A stretch of 51,793 nt of DNA from Mediterranea sp. (in: CFB group bacteria). GTDB taxonomy: Bacteria; Bacteroidota; Bacteroidia; Bacteroidales; Bacteroidaceae. The position numbers were made by a program, and so were the translations under genes. The first letter of the stretch is position 1. The number at the start of each line of letters is the position of its first letter. Positions 9,301-17,255 of this stretch are shown here, in pieces. Under the pieces are notes generated by a model. It was not told the origin of the DNA. It worked only from the letters and a program-made list of their open reading frames with translations, and did not search any database. Location: assembly GCA_031261785.1 (NCBI GenBank), contig JAISIZ010000017.1, positions 1-51,793 on the forward strand, in the 5' to 3' direction.

Positions 9301-9381
9301 CGTACGCTTGTCAGGCTAAGGATAAGGGAGCGAATCCAGGAAGCTATTTACGCTTCGCCGGACGGCCGGCTGGCGCCTTGA
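6325..9381 (+). CDS. GH3 beta-N-acetylhexosaminidase-like / class C beta-lactamase-fold fusion
   Basis: This 1018-residue exported protein has a signal peptide ending about SAQ24. Residues about 55-410 form a GH3 domain of the NagZ type, with the KHFPGHGDTD motif starting at K225 (containing the likely acid/base His) and the nucleophile D312 in FTDALAMRGV. After a linker and a GH3 C-terminal-like region comes a serine-hydrolase domain (about 610-1010) of the beta-lactamase/penicillin-binding class: S659-L-T-K662, Y804-S-D and H961-T-G963 stand for the SxxK, YxN and KTG motifs. Such fusions are common in Bacteroidota and are thought to act on peptidoglycan-derived muropeptides in the periplasm. 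It follows the phosphoesterase by 28 bp, so it may belong to the same transcript, and its end overlaps the convergent MarR gene by 38 bp. Confidence 0.92.
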   Translation: MKHSGIILALLLGLLSPGGRASAQDSAARAAKQPAPYLLDKVSGDGRCQHWVDSVMQKLTLREKVGQLIVYTIEPSQANHNLALLHEVVTTYKVGGLLFSGGELPAQATLTNLAQGQAKIPLMITFDGEWGLAMRLRGTPAFPKNRVLGCIQDNRLIYDYGYEVARQCREIGVQVNFAPDVDVDNNPANPVINTRSFGEDPRQVAYKAVAYTSGLEMGGVLSVSKHFPGHGDTDVDSHHALPTIPFDRARLDSLELLPFRKVVAAGAGGVMVGHLCVPALGSGMGVPASLSREVVTGVLKGEMAFGGLVFTDALAMRGVATRKNLCLQALKAGNDILLAPRALKDELEAVTDAVRKGELSEEEIDRRCRKVLTFKYALGLDKRQAVRLANVGARVNTARTRGLIKRLNLAAITVLADKDDVLPLSPAPQSTPATQRESIALIEVGKTSGLAARLGEYATVTRFALRPGLATAAATRLMDSLSAYRRVVVAIGENKLTDYRTFLERMGEEVPGISTIYLFFTPQKSVEQIAGAVRNASAVILAHTTRDDVQRQVADVLFARATADGRLSTSIRDLFKAGDGITIRAGDNPSPKSGDEAFAIALSRQVDSIARAGIAEGAYPGCQVVIWKGGRAVVDKAYGTFAGKGSERVTTTSIYDVASLTKTTATLLAVMKLYDERRVTLTDSIGRFLPFLRGTDKAGISVGELLLHESGLPAWIPFYEEAIDKESYAGKLFSARRDARHTVRTGTRTWANPRFAFLKEYVSTTERDGYTTQVCDGIWLNRSFRSIVEAKIAEATLKPGRYVYSDINFLLLWMMVERLTGVPMDEYLAREFYRPMGLERTGYLPLRRFAKADIVPSADDRFLRKQVVRGFVNDESAAFLGGVAGNAGLFATAGEVARVYQMLLNGGTLDGHRYLSEATCALFTTRTSAISRRGLGFDRPDTKDPQKGNCAPKAPAEVYGHTGFTGACAWADPVNQVVYVFLSNRTYPDATNRTLVRLRIRERIQEAIYASPDGRLAP

Positions 9382-9748
9382 ACACGGGTTTCAGTACAGA
9401 GGGAATCTCTATCTTATCGTCTTCCAACTCGGCTACCCTCGCACCACCCGCAGGGGTGAGCGTGAAGTACATCTGACGTTTGTCCGATACGCCCAGGAAC
9501 CTGTCAATCAACTGTTTCTCTTCCAGTATTCGCAGCATCTTCGAGGTGTGCGATGGGCTGAGATTGGTCTCTTTGGACAGTTTGCTGGCCGCCAGTTTCT
9601 CGCCGGCGCTTTTCAGCGTGCAGAGTATCATCGCTTCGTTGAGCGAGATTCGATAGGTTTCCTCAAACTTTACCTCAAAGTCATTCATGGCCTTGAGCAA
9701 GTCGCGCATAATGATAATGGTTCTCATTTCTGTTAATTGTTTAGGCAT
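9344..9748 (-). CDS. MarR-type winged-helix regulator
   Basis: A 134-residue DNA-binding protein. A helical dimerisation segment (MRTIIIMRDLLKAMNDFEVKFEETY) precedes a winged helix: ISLNEAMILCTLKSAG, KLAASKLSKETNLSPSHTSKMLRILEEKQLI, and the wing RFLGVSDKRQMYFTLTPAG. It lies 58 bp downstream of the CoA-disulfide-reductase-like gene on the same strand. Together they suggest a regulator that controls this redox/sulfur gene, perhaps in response to oxidants; that is inference, and no conserved sensing cysteine stands out (C43 is the only one near the HTH). The tail is basic (PAGRPAKRK). The coding end overlaps the convergent GH3 fusion gene. Confidence 0.88.
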   Translation of the reverse strand: MPKQLTEMRTIIIMRDLLKAMNDFEVKFEETYRISLNEAMILCTLKSAGEKLAASKLSKETNLSPSHTSKMLRILEEKQLIDRFLGVSDKRQMYFTLTPAGGARVAELEDDKIEIPSVLKPVFKAPAGRPAKRK

Positions 9749-9806
9749 ACAATCCTTTATTTTAAATACAACAATTCTTTTTTCTCGGTCAAGGTGTCGC
9801 TAAGGC

Positions 9807-12266
9807 TCAGATGAACAGGTTGACGTTGGCTCGGTCGGCCCGTTCCATGTAGGTGGCCACGCCTCCTACGGTGATTTCGTCCAGCAATTCCTCGCGTTTC
9901 ACGCCCATCACATCCATCGACATCTGGCAGGCGATGAATTCCACGCCGCTCTCGAGCGCTTGCCGGCGCAGGGATTCGAGGGATTCGATGCCTTTCTTCT
10001 TCATGATGTGCCTCATCATCTTGCCGCCTATGCCGAGCATGCTCATCTTGGAGAGCTTGAGCTTCAGCGAGCTTGACGGGAGCATCATTCCGAACATTCG
10101 TCCATAGATATCTTTCTTCACTTTAGGCTTGTTTTCTTTCTTGATGGCGTTGAGTCCCCAGAAGGTGAAGAAGATGGTGACCTTCTCTCCCGTGGCAGCC
10201 GCGCCATTAGCGAGCACAAAAGTAGCCAAAACTTTGTCTAAATCATCACTAAACATGATAAAAGTTTTGCCCTTGGCAATATTGGTATTAACAATCCCCG
10301 CGGATTTTAGTTCTCCCTTCTCGATAATAACGACCGATTTTCCACTTTTACTGTCGTTGGAAACCAAGCGATTGCCCGTGGTTTGGCACCAAGCGGCGGC
10401 GTCGCGCGGGAATCCCGGGTCGGTGGCGGTGATCTCGAGCCGGTCGCCGGGGGCGAGGGTGTCCATACTCTTCTTCATCTTCAGGATGGGACCAGGACAT
10501 TGCAGCCCGCAGGCGTCGACCCGGATGCTTTTCGCGGGAGCCGCTGTGGCGGGCGTATGCGTGATGTCCGGTGTCGCGGGCTTGGGATTTTCAGTGTCGG
10601 CACTCTCCTCGCGGATGACGATGGGTTCGGTGGCGGCGAGGTAAATCTTCAGTCCGCCGGACAGATTGTGCGTATCCTCGAATCCATGTTGCAGCAGGAT
10701 GCGGCTGGCCAGGTATCCACGGAGGCCTACGGCGCAGAAGGTGTAGATGGTCTCGCCCTTGGGCAGCTCGTCGAGGCGGTCGCGCAGCTCGTCGAGAGGT
10801 ATGTTGACAGCTCCGGGCAGGGTACGCAGGGCAAACTCCTCGGGCGTGCGCACGTCGAGCAGGAACTTGCTGTTCATGGCCAGGTCGCGCAGCTCACGCC
10901 AGTACACGGGCTTCACCCGTCCGGCGATGATGTCGTCGGCCACGTATCCGGCCACGGCCACCGGATCCTTGGCCGACGAGAAGGGTGGAGCGTAGGCTTG
11001 TTCCACCTTCGTGAGGTCGTAGACGGTACCCTTGTTCTTGACGACGAGCGCGATTTCGTCGATGCGCTTGTCCACGCCGTCGTATCCCACGATCTGTCCG
11101 CCGTAGAGCTGTCCGGTCTTGGGGTTGAAGGTGATCTTGAGGCTCATTGGCATGGCGTCGGGGTAATAGCTGGCGTGCGACGAGGGGTGTACGGTTGCCG
11201 ACGAGTATTCCATGCCGAGCTGGTGCAACCGCTTGCCGGGCAGTCCGGTAGCGGCCACGGTGAGGTCGAACACCTTGGCGATGGATGTGCCTATGGCGCC
11301 CTCGTAGGTCTTGGTATCGCCCAGTATGTTGTCGGCCACGATGCGTCCCTGCCGGTTGGCGGGACCTGCCAGGTAGTTGAGCCACGGCTTCCCGGTGAGG
11401 GGATGGGGAAACTCTATGGCGTCGCCTATGGCGTAGATGTCGTCGTCGGAGGTCTGGAGCCGCTCGTTCACGGCTATGCCTCCCGCCTCGCCTATGGCCA
11501 GCTCGGCGCTGCGCGCCAGGGTGGTCTCGGGGCGCACGCCGATGGAGAGCAGCACGATGTCGGCGGGGAGCGCGTGCCCGTTGTTGAACATCACCTTCAG
11601 CCCCTTGCCGTCCTGCTCGAAGCCGGTGACGACATGCTCGAGATATAGGTCTACGCCTTTCTCGGCCAGATGTTGGTGCACGAGGGCGGCCATGGAGTAG
11701 TCGATGGGGGCCATCACCTGGTTGCCCATCTCGACGATGGAGACTTTCGCACCCTGCTCGTGCAGGTTCTCGGCCATCTCGAGGCCAATGAATCCTCCGC
11801 CTATGACGACGGCGCGGCGCGGCGCGCGGCTGTCGATGTATGTCTTGATGGCGTCGGTGTCGGCCACGTTGCGCAGGGTGAATATGCCCTTCATGTCGAT
11901 GCCCGGCAAATTGGGCTTGAAAGGTATGGCGCCGGTGGAGATGAGCAGCTTGTCGTAGCTCAGCTCGTAGCGATCCTGGCTGGGTTGGCGCACGGTGACC
12001 GTCTTGCGCTTGCGATCGATGAACACGACCTCGTTCTCCGTCCGCACGTCGACGCGGAAGCGGGTGCCGAAACTCTCGGGTGTCTGCACGAAGAGCTTGT
12101 CGCGCTCGTCGATCACTCCTCCTATATAATAAGGCAGGCCACAGTTGGCGTACGAGATGTATTTTCCCTTTTCCAACAAAGTTATTTCGGCGTTTTCGTC
12201 CATTCGCCTGATACGAGCCGCAGCGGTAGCTCCACCCGCGACACCTCCAATGATGACTATCTTCAT
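9807..12266 (-). CDS. CoA-disulfide reductase-like / rhodanese / TusA / DsrE fusion
   Basis: An 819-residue cytoplasmic multidomain redox protein. Residues 1-445 are a pyridine-nucleotide-disulfide oxidoreductase of the CoA-disulfide reductase type: FAD site GGVAGGATAAARIRR, single active Cys42 in SYANCGLPYYIGG, NAD site VIGGGFIGLEMAENL. Residues about 455-545 are a rhodanese domain with catalytic C511 (YTFCAVGLRGY). Residues about 580-655 are a TusA/SirA-like domain with C586 and C590 in ACGLQCPGP. The last 165 residues are a DsrE/DsrF-like domain (FIMFSDDLDKVLATFVLANGA ... EFIACQMSMDVMG). The combination points to handling of polysulfide, persulfide or CoA disulfide. A MarR gene follows 58 bp downstream. 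Confidence 0.95.
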   Translation of the reverse strand: MKIVIIGGVAGGATAAARIRRMDENAEITLLEKGKYISYANCGLPYYIGGVIDERDKLFVQTPESFGTRFRVDVRTENEVVFIDRKRKTVTVRQPSQDRYELSYDKLLISTGAIPFKPNLPGIDMKGIFTLRNVADTDAIKTYIDSRAPRRAVVIGGGFIGLEMAENLHEQGAKVSIVEMGNQVMAPIDYSMAALVHQHLAEKGVDLYLEHVVTGFEQDGKGLKVMFNNGHALPADIVLLSIGVRPETTLARSAELAIGEAGGIAVNERLQTSDDDIYAIGDAIEFPHPLTGKPWLNYLAGPANRQGRIVADNILGDTKTYEGAIGTSIAKVFDLTVAATGLPGKRLHQLGMEYSSATVHPSSHASYYPDAMPMSLKITFNPKTGQLYGGQIVGYDGVDKRIDEIALVVKNKGTVYDLTKVEQAYAPPFSSAKDPVAVAGYVADDIIAGRVKPVYWRELRDLAMNSKFLLDVRTPEEFALRTLPGAVNIPLDELRDRLDELPKGETIYTFCAVGLRGYLASRILLQHGFEDTHNLSGGLKIYLAATEPIVIREESADTENPKPATPDITHTPATAAPAKSIRVDACGLQCPGPILKMKKSMDTLAPGDRLEITATDPGFPRDAAAWCQTTGNRLVSNDSKSGKSVVIIEKGELKSAGIVNTNIAKGKTFIMFSDDLDKVLATFVLANGAAATGEKVTIFFTFWGLNAIKKENKPKVKKDIYGRMFGMMLPSSSLKLKLSKMSMLGIGGKMMRHIMKKKGIESLESLRRQALESGVEFIACQMSMDVMGVKREELLDEITVGGVATYMERADRANVNLFI

Positions 12267-12451
12267 AAATTATTCCTTTTAATAGTTATTTATGAAATTA
12301 ACGTAGCGAGAGAGAAAAAGGTTCAACGGGAAAATGAGGAGAAGGGGGAATTATACCTCATCTCGAGCCGTTTCGCACAGTATAACGACTTTTATCCTTT
12401 CTTTATGCAAAAAAAAGAGGCAAACATAGCAATAATATCCAAACTATTGCA

Positions 12452-12484
12452 TACTTTTGCGCCCGTATTAGAATAATTATACGG
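12452..12484 (+). promoter_or_regulatory. argR promoter box and palindromic operator candidate
   Basis: TACTTTTG at 12452-12459 matches the Bacteroidota -7 consensus exactly. Starting 4 bp after it, an inverted repeat with arms CCGTAT (12463-12468) and ATACGG (12479-12484) ends at the base before the argR ATG. The A+T-rich centre and the position over the transcript start are what one expects of an autoregulatory ArgR site, but the arms do not match the E. coli ARG box closely. Confidence 0.55.
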
Positions 12485-12958
12485 ATGAAGAAGAAAGCAA
12501 ATAGGCTGGATGCCATCAAAATGATCATCTCGAGCAAAGAGATGAGTTCGCAAGAGGAATTGCTACAGGAATTGGCCGGAGAAGGCTTCGTACTGACGCA
12601 AGCCACCCTCTCGCGCGACCTCAAGCAACTGAAAGTGGCCAAGGCCGCCAGTATGAACGGCAAGTACGTCTACGTGCTGCCCAACGACATCATGTATAAA
12701 CGCTCCACCGACCGGAGTCCCAGCGAGATGCTGCGCAGCAACGGATTTATCTCGCTGGAGTTCTCGGGCAACATCGCCGTGATACGCACCCGCCCGGGAT
12801 ACGCCAGCAGCATGGCCTACGACATCGACGACCAACACTTCGACGAGATTCTGGGCACCATAGCCGGCGAGGACACCATCATGCTGGTGACGCGCGAGGA
12901 AGTGTCGCACGACAAGGTCCGACAGCTGCTCGCAAGGGCCATACCCAACGTGGAATAA
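12485..12958 (+). CDS. argR: arginine repressor
   Basis: ArgR senses L-arginine and controls arginine biosynthesis and uptake genes. The 157-residue product has the family layout: a winged helix-turn-helix (RLDAIKMIISSKEMSSQEELLQELAGEGF, then TQATLSRDLKQLKVAKA), a linker, and a C-terminal oligomerisation and arginine-binding domain with NIAVIRTRPGYASSMAYDID and ILGTIAGEDTIMLVTRE. The GEDT motif normally contacts arginine. It heads the plus-strand arginine cluster, 68 bp before the acetyltransferase gene, with a good promoter box and palindrome directly in front of it. Confidence 0.96.
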   Translation: MKKKANRLDAIKMIISSKEMSSQEELLQELAGEGFVLTQATLSRDLKQLKVAKAASMNGKYVYVLPNDIMYKRSTDRSPSEMLRSNGFISLEFSGNIAVIRTRPGYASSMAYDIDDQHFDEILGTIAGEDTIMLVTREEVSHDKVRQLLARAIPNVE

Positions 12959-13026
12959 TCCCCACACCCCGTCAGCATAGGCTGAACAACCGTACCTACA
13001 TATATTATATAGAAGAAAAAGAAGAA

Positions 13027-13578
13027 ATGGACACACAGCAAATAGACGTGATGGTGGCCGACGCTTCGCATGAAGTCTATGTCGACACCATCCTGGACAC
13101 CATCCGCAAAGCAGCCGCCGTACGCGGCACGGGAATAGCCGAGCGGACGCACGAGTACATAGCGACCAAGATGAGGGAAGGAAAAGCCATCATCGCGCTA
13201 AGCGGAGAGACCTTCGCCGGCTTCACCTACATCGAATCGTGGGGGAACAAACAGTACGTGGCCACGTCGGGCCTCATCGTGCACCCCGACTTCAGGGGAC
13301 AGGGACTGGCCAAGCGCATCAAGCAGGCCTCCTTCCAATTGGCGCGGCTGCGATGGCCCAAGGCGAAGATTTTCAGCCTGACCTCGGGAGCGGCAGTGAT
13401 GAAGATGAACACCGAGCTGGGCTACGTACCCGTCACCTTCAACGAGCTGACTGACGACGATTCTTTCTGGAAGGGGTGCGAGGGGTGCGTCAACCACGAC
13501 ATACTGATGGCGAAGAACCGCAAGTTCTGCATCTGCACCGCCATGCTGTACGACCCCGAGAAAAAGGAGAACAAATGA
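13027..13578 (+). CDS. GNAT acetyltransferase, probable N-acetylglutamate synthase
   Basis: The 183-residue protein has a GNAT fold; the acetyl-CoA loop is visible in LIVHPDFRGQGLAKRIKQASFQLAR. Its place between argR and argG suggests the first step of arginine synthesis, acetylation of glutamate, in an organism using a short GNAT enzyme instead of classical ArgA. The C-terminal part carries four cysteines arranged C-x2-C and C-x-C (GCEGCVN ... KFCICTAML), which could hold a metal ion; this is not part of ordinary GNAT enzymes. The spacing is 68 bp from argR and 24 bp to argG. The substrate assignment comes from context only. Confidence 0.8.
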   Translation: MDTQQIDVMVADASHEVYVDTILDTIRKAAAVRGTGIAERTHEYIATKMREGKAIIALSGETFAGFTYIESWGNKQYVATSGLIVHPDFRGQGLAKRIKQASFQLARLRWPKAKIFSLTSGAAVMKMNTELGYVPVTFNELTDDDSFWKGCEGCVNHDILMAKNRKFCICTAMLYDPEKKENK

Positions 13579-13602
13579 ACTAAGAGACAAAAAAGATAAG
13601 AT

Positions 13603-14820
13603 ATGGAAGAGAATAACAAGAAGAAAAAGAAAGTAGTGGTGGCGTTCAGCGGAGGGCTGGACACTTCGTTCACCGTGATGTACCTCGCCAAGGAGAAAGG
13701 CTACGAGGTGTACGCCGCCTGCGCCAATACCGGAGGCTTCAGCCCCGAGCAGCTGCGCGTCAACGAGGAGAATGCCTACAAGCTGGGCGCGACAAAGTAC
13801 GTGACGCTCGACGTCATGCACGAATATTACGAGAAGAGCCTGAAGTACATGGTGTTCGGCAACGTGCTGAGGGGGGGGACCTACCCCATCTCTGTCAGCT
13901 CCGAGCGCATCTTCCAGGCATTGGCCATCGCTCGCTACGCCAACGAGATAGGCGCCGACGCCATCGCCCATGGCTCCACCGGAGCGGGCAACGACCAGGT
14001 GCGCTTCGACATGACGTTCCTCGTGCTGGCTCCCGGCGTGGAGATCATCACGCTGACGCGCGACATGGCGCTCACCCGCCAGGAGGAGATCGACTACCTC
14101 AACAAGCACGGATTCAGCGCCGACTTCGCCAAGCTGAAGTACTCGTACAACGTGGGCATCTGGGGAACCTCCATCTGCGGAGGCGAAATCCTCGACTCCA
14201 CGCAGGGACTGCCCGAGAGCGCGTACCTGAAACACGCCGAGAAAGAGGGGAGCGAGCAGCTACGTCTCACCTTCGAGAAGGGCGAGCTGAAAGCGGTCAA
14301 CGACGAGACGTTCGACGACCCCATCAAGGCCATCCAACGGGTGGAGGAGATAGGCGCCGCCTACGGCATCGGACGCGACATGCACGTGGGCGACACCATC
14401 ATCGGCATCAAGGGACGCGTGGGCTTCGAGGCCGCCGCACCCATGCTCATCATCGGCGCCCACCGCTTCCTCGAGAAGTACACCCTGAGCAAGTGGCAGC
14501 AGTACTGGAAGGACCAAGTGGCCAACTGGTACGGCATGTTCCTGCACGAGAGCCAGTACCTGGAGCCGGTGATGCGCGACATCGAGGCCATGCTGCAAGA
14601 GAGCCAGCGCAACGTGAACGGCACCGCCATACTCGAGCTGCGACCCCTCTCCTTCTCTACCGTCGGCGTGGATTCCAAGGACGACCTCGTGAAGACCAAG
14701 TTCGGCGAGTACGGCGAAACGCAGAAAGGCTGGACGGCCGACGACGCCAAGGGCTTCATCAAGGTGACCTCCACACCGCTGCGCGTGTACTACAACAACC
14801 ATAACGACGAGCAGATATGA
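13603..14820 (+). CDS. argG: argininosuccinate synthase
   Basis: This enzyme joins citrulline and aspartate with ATP to give argininosuccinate, the penultimate step of arginine synthesis. The 405-residue product shows the N-type ATP pyrophosphatase P-loop AFSGGLDTSF and downstream conserved segments such as HGSTGAGNDQVRFD and the tetramer-forming C-terminal helices. The N-terminus carries a Lys-rich extension (EENNKKKKK) in front of the P-loop. It sits 24 bp after the acetyltransferase and overlaps argC by the ATGA overlap at 14817-14820, indicating translational coupling. Confidence 0.97.
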   Translation: MEENNKKKKKVVVAFSGGLDTSFTVMYLAKEKGYEVYAACANTGGFSPEQLRVNEENAYKLGATKYVTLDVMHEYYEKSLKYMVFGNVLRGGTYPISVSSERIFQALAIARYANEIGADAIAHGSTGAGNDQVRFDMTFLVLAPGVEIITLTRDMALTRQEEIDYLNKHGFSADFAKLKYSYNVGIWGTSICGGEILDSTQGLPESAYLKHAEKEGSEQLRLTFEKGELKAVNDETFDDPIKAIQRVEEIGAAYGIGRDMHVGDTIIGIKGRVGFEAAAPMLIIGAHRFLEKYTLSKWQQYWKDQVANWYGMFLHESQYLEPVMRDIEAMLQESQRNVNGTAILELRPLSFSTVGVDSKDDLVKTKFGEYGETQKGWTADDAKGFIKVTSTPLRVYYNNHNDEQI

Positions 14821-15785
14821 TCAGGGCTGGCATCATTGGCGGCGCGGGATACACGGCGGGCGAACTCATCCGCCTGCTCCTCAACCACCCCGAGACGGAA
14901 ATCGTGTTCGTGAACAGCGCCAGCAACGCCGGCAACCTGCTCACCGACGTGCACGAGGGGCTGTACGGCGAGACGGACATGCGCTTCACCGACCAGCTGC
15001 CACTCGACGAAGTCGACGTACTCTTCTTCTGCACGGCGCATGGCGACACACGCAAGTTCGTCGAGAGCCACACCCTGCCCGAGGAGCTACGCGTCATCGA
15101 CCTTTCCATGGATTACCGTCTCAGGGCCGACGACCACGACTTCGTCTACGGCTTGCCCGAACTGAATCGCCGCGCCACCTGTCAGGCCCGCCACGTGGCC
15201 AACCCCGGCTGCTTCGCCACCTGCATACAGCTGGGCTTGCTCCCGCTGGCCAAGAACCTACTGCTCGGTGGCGACATCATGGTGAACGCCATCACCGGGA
15301 GCACCGGGGCGGGAGTGAAACCCGGAGCCACCACGCACTTCAGCTGGAGGGACAACAACATCAGCGTCTACAAGGCTTTCGAGCACCAGCACGTGCCCGA
15401 GATCAGACAGTCCATCAAGCAGTTGCAAAACAGCTTCGACGCCGAGATCGACTTCATACCCTACCGCGGCAACTTCCCCCGCGGCATATTCGCCACCATC
15501 GTGGTGAGGACAAAGGTAGCCATCGACGAGCTGACGAAGCTGTACGAAGAGTACTACGCCAAGGATTCGTTCACCCACGTCGTCGACCATAACATCGACC
15601 TCAAGCAGGTGGTGAACACCAACAAAGGCCTGCTCCACCTCGAGAAGCACGGCGACAAGCTGCTCATCGTCTCCTGCATCGACAACCTCCTCAAAGGCGC
15701 CAGCGGACAAGCCGTGCACAACATGAACCTGATGTTCAACCTCGAAGAAACGGTAGGGCTGCGGCTGAAACCAAGCGCTTTTTAA
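14817..15785 (+). CDS. argC: N-acetyl-gamma-glutamyl-phosphate reductase
   Basis: ArgC reduces N-acetylglutamyl phosphate to the semialdehyde with NADPH. The 322-residue product begins with the dinucleotide-binding motif GIIGGAGYTAGELIRLL and carries the catalytic cysteine C132 in ANPGCFATC, followed by GSTGAGVKPG. Length and motifs are those of the short ArgC family. Its start overlaps the argG stop by 4 bp. After its stop comes a 318-bp gap filled by a large inverted repeat before argD, so read-through into argD is not certain. Confidence 0.97.
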   Translation: MIRAGIIGGAGYTAGELIRLLLNHPETEIVFVNSASNAGNLLTDVHEGLYGETDMRFTDQLPLDEVDVLFFCTAHGDTRKFVESHTLPEELRVIDLSMDYRLRADDHDFVYGLPELNRRATCQARHVANPGCFATCIQLGLLPLAKNLLLGGDIMVNAITGSTGAGVKPGATTHFSWRDNNISVYKAFEHQHVPEIRQSIKQLQNSFDAEIDFIPYRGNFPRGIFATIVVRTKVAIDELTKLYEEYYAKDSFTHVVDHNIDLKQVVNTNKGLLHLEKHGDKLLIVSCIDNLLKGASGQAVHNMNLMFNLEETVGLRLKPSAF

Positions 15786-15805
15786 ATGAAGAATAGCTGT
15801 AATAG

Positions 15806-15997
15806 TTGGCAAGTCATTCCCAAGTCCTCCCTTCCAACGGAGGGGAGGTGCCCCGGAGGGGCGGAGGGGAGGGATGAATAATGAACATACCACTCTTCTA
15901 TTATAATAAAATAGGTATGCTGATTATATTTCCCTCCCCTCCGCCCTCCGGGCACCTCCCCTCCGTTGGAAGGGAGGACTTGAGAATGACTTGCCAA
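15806..15997. repeat. large inverted repeat between argC and argD (dispersed family)
   Basis: The arms at 15806-15873 and 15932-15997 are about 66 bp long and nearly complementary (core CCTCCCTTCCAACGGAGGGG), separated by a centre containing AATAGGTATGCTG. The same left arm and centre recur at 51692-51783, so this is a dispersed element rather than an operon-specific terminator. The rest of the gap up to 16103 is A+T-rich, with repeated TTCATTCT and TTAATTCT strings. Within a transcript it would fold into a very stable hairpin. Confidence 0.9.
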
Positions 15998-16103
15998 CCA
16001 GCAACAAATGACTTGCGAATTAACCCAGCAGCAAACGACTTGCGAACCTACGCGCACCGCCCATTCTTCATTCTCAATTCTTCATTCTTAATTCTTAATT
16101 TAA

Positions 16104-17234
16104 ATGACGTTATTTGACGTATATCCGCTATACGATATCAATATAGTAAAAGGGAAAGGTTGCACCGTCTGGGACGCGAACGGCACCGAGTACCTCGACC
16201 TTTACGGCGGTCATGCCGTGATCTCCATCGGGCACGCGCATCCGCACTACGTAGAGATGGTCAGCAAGCAAGTGGCCACGCTGGGCTTCTACTCCAACTC
16301 AGTGGTCAACGAGCTGCAACAGCAGGTGGCCGAGCGACTGGGTAAGCTCTCGGGCTACGACGACTACCAGCTGTTCCTCATCAACAGCGGAGCCGAGGCC
16401 AACGAGAACGCCCTCAAACTCGCCTCGTTCCACAACGGACGCACACGCGTCATCTCGTTCGACAAAGCGTTCCACGGACGCACCTCACTGGCCGTGGAGG
16501 CGACGCAGAACCCCGCCATCATCGCGCCGGTGAACGCCAACGGACACGTCACCTACCTCCCCCTGAACGACATCGAGGCTATGCGCCTCGAGCTGGGCAA
16601 GGGCGACGTATGCGCCGTCATCATCGAAGGTATCCAGGGCGTGGGTGGCATACGCATACCTACCACCGAGTTCATGCGGGCGCTGCGGCAGGCGTGCACG
16701 GAGACAGGTACCATCCTCATCGTCGACGAGATACAGAGCGGCTACGGACGAAGCGGCAAGTTTTTCGCCCATCAGTATGCCGACATACGCCCCGACCTCA
16801 TCACCGTGGCCAAGGGCATCGGCAACGGATTCCCCATGGGCGCCGTGCTCATCAGCCCCATGTTCGAGCCTGTCTATGGGCAGCTGGGCACCACCTTCGG
16901 AGGTAACCACCTGGCGTGCGCCGCCGCGCTGGCCGTGATGGATGTCATTGAGCAGGAACAGCTGGTGGCAAACGCGCGCGACGTGGGCGAATACCTGCTG
17001 GCCGAGCTGCGGCGGCTGCCACGAATAAAGGAAGTGCGCGGCCGGGGACTGATGATCGGCATGGAGTTCGACCGCCCCGTGAAGGAGCTGCGCGCGCGCC
17101 TTATCCACGACGAGCACGTTTTCACCGGCGCCAGCGGCACCAACGTCATACGCCTGCTGCCCCCCCTCTGCCTGAGTCTGAAGGAGGCCGACAGGTTCCT
17201 CGAACGATTCAACGACTTAATAGCCAACAAATAA
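16104..17234 (+). CDS. argD: acetylornithine aminotransferase
   Basis: ArgD transfers an amino group from glutamate to N-acetylglutamate semialdehyde using PLP. The 376-residue product belongs to the class III aminotransferases: GGHAVISIGHAHPHYV near the start, the segment FHGRTSLAVEATQNP, the PLP-contacting VDEIQSGYGRSGKFFA, and the Schiff-base lysine K237 in TVAKGIGNGFPMGA. It is somewhat short for the family but complete. It lies 21 bp before proC, so the two are co-transcribed. In this lineage such enzymes may act on a succinylated instead of an acetylated substrate; sequence reading alone cannot tell. Confidence 0.95.
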   Translation: MTLFDVYPLYDINIVKGKGCTVWDANGTEYLDLYGGHAVISIGHAHPHYVEMVSKQVATLGFYSNSVVNELQQQVAERLGKLSGYDDYQLFLINSGAEANENALKLASFHNGRTRVISFDKAFHGRTSLAVEATQNPAIIAPVNANGHVTYLPLNDIEAMRLELGKGDVCAVIIEGIQGVGGIRIPTTEFMRALRQACTETGTILIVDEIQSGYGRSGKFFAHQYADIRPDLITVAKGIGNGFPMGAVLISPMFEPVYGQLGTTFGGNHLACAAALAVMDVIEQEQLVANARDVGEYLLAELRRLPRIKEVRGRGLMIGMEFDRPVKELRARLIHDEHVFTGASGTNVIRLLPPLCLSLKEADRFLERFNDLIANK

Positions 17235-17255
17235 ATTAGGAAGGAGACCACAAGA

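Noticed and set aside
8100..9381. Antibiotic-resistance beta-lactamase
   Set aside because: The SxxK domain is fused to a GH3 domain and has YSD and HTG variants; this is a common cell-wall-related fusion in the phylum.
10383..11648. 421-residue plus-strand frame
   Set aside because: It lies antisense to the strongly supported CoA-disulfide-reductase fusion and has no family features; high GC produces long shadow frames.
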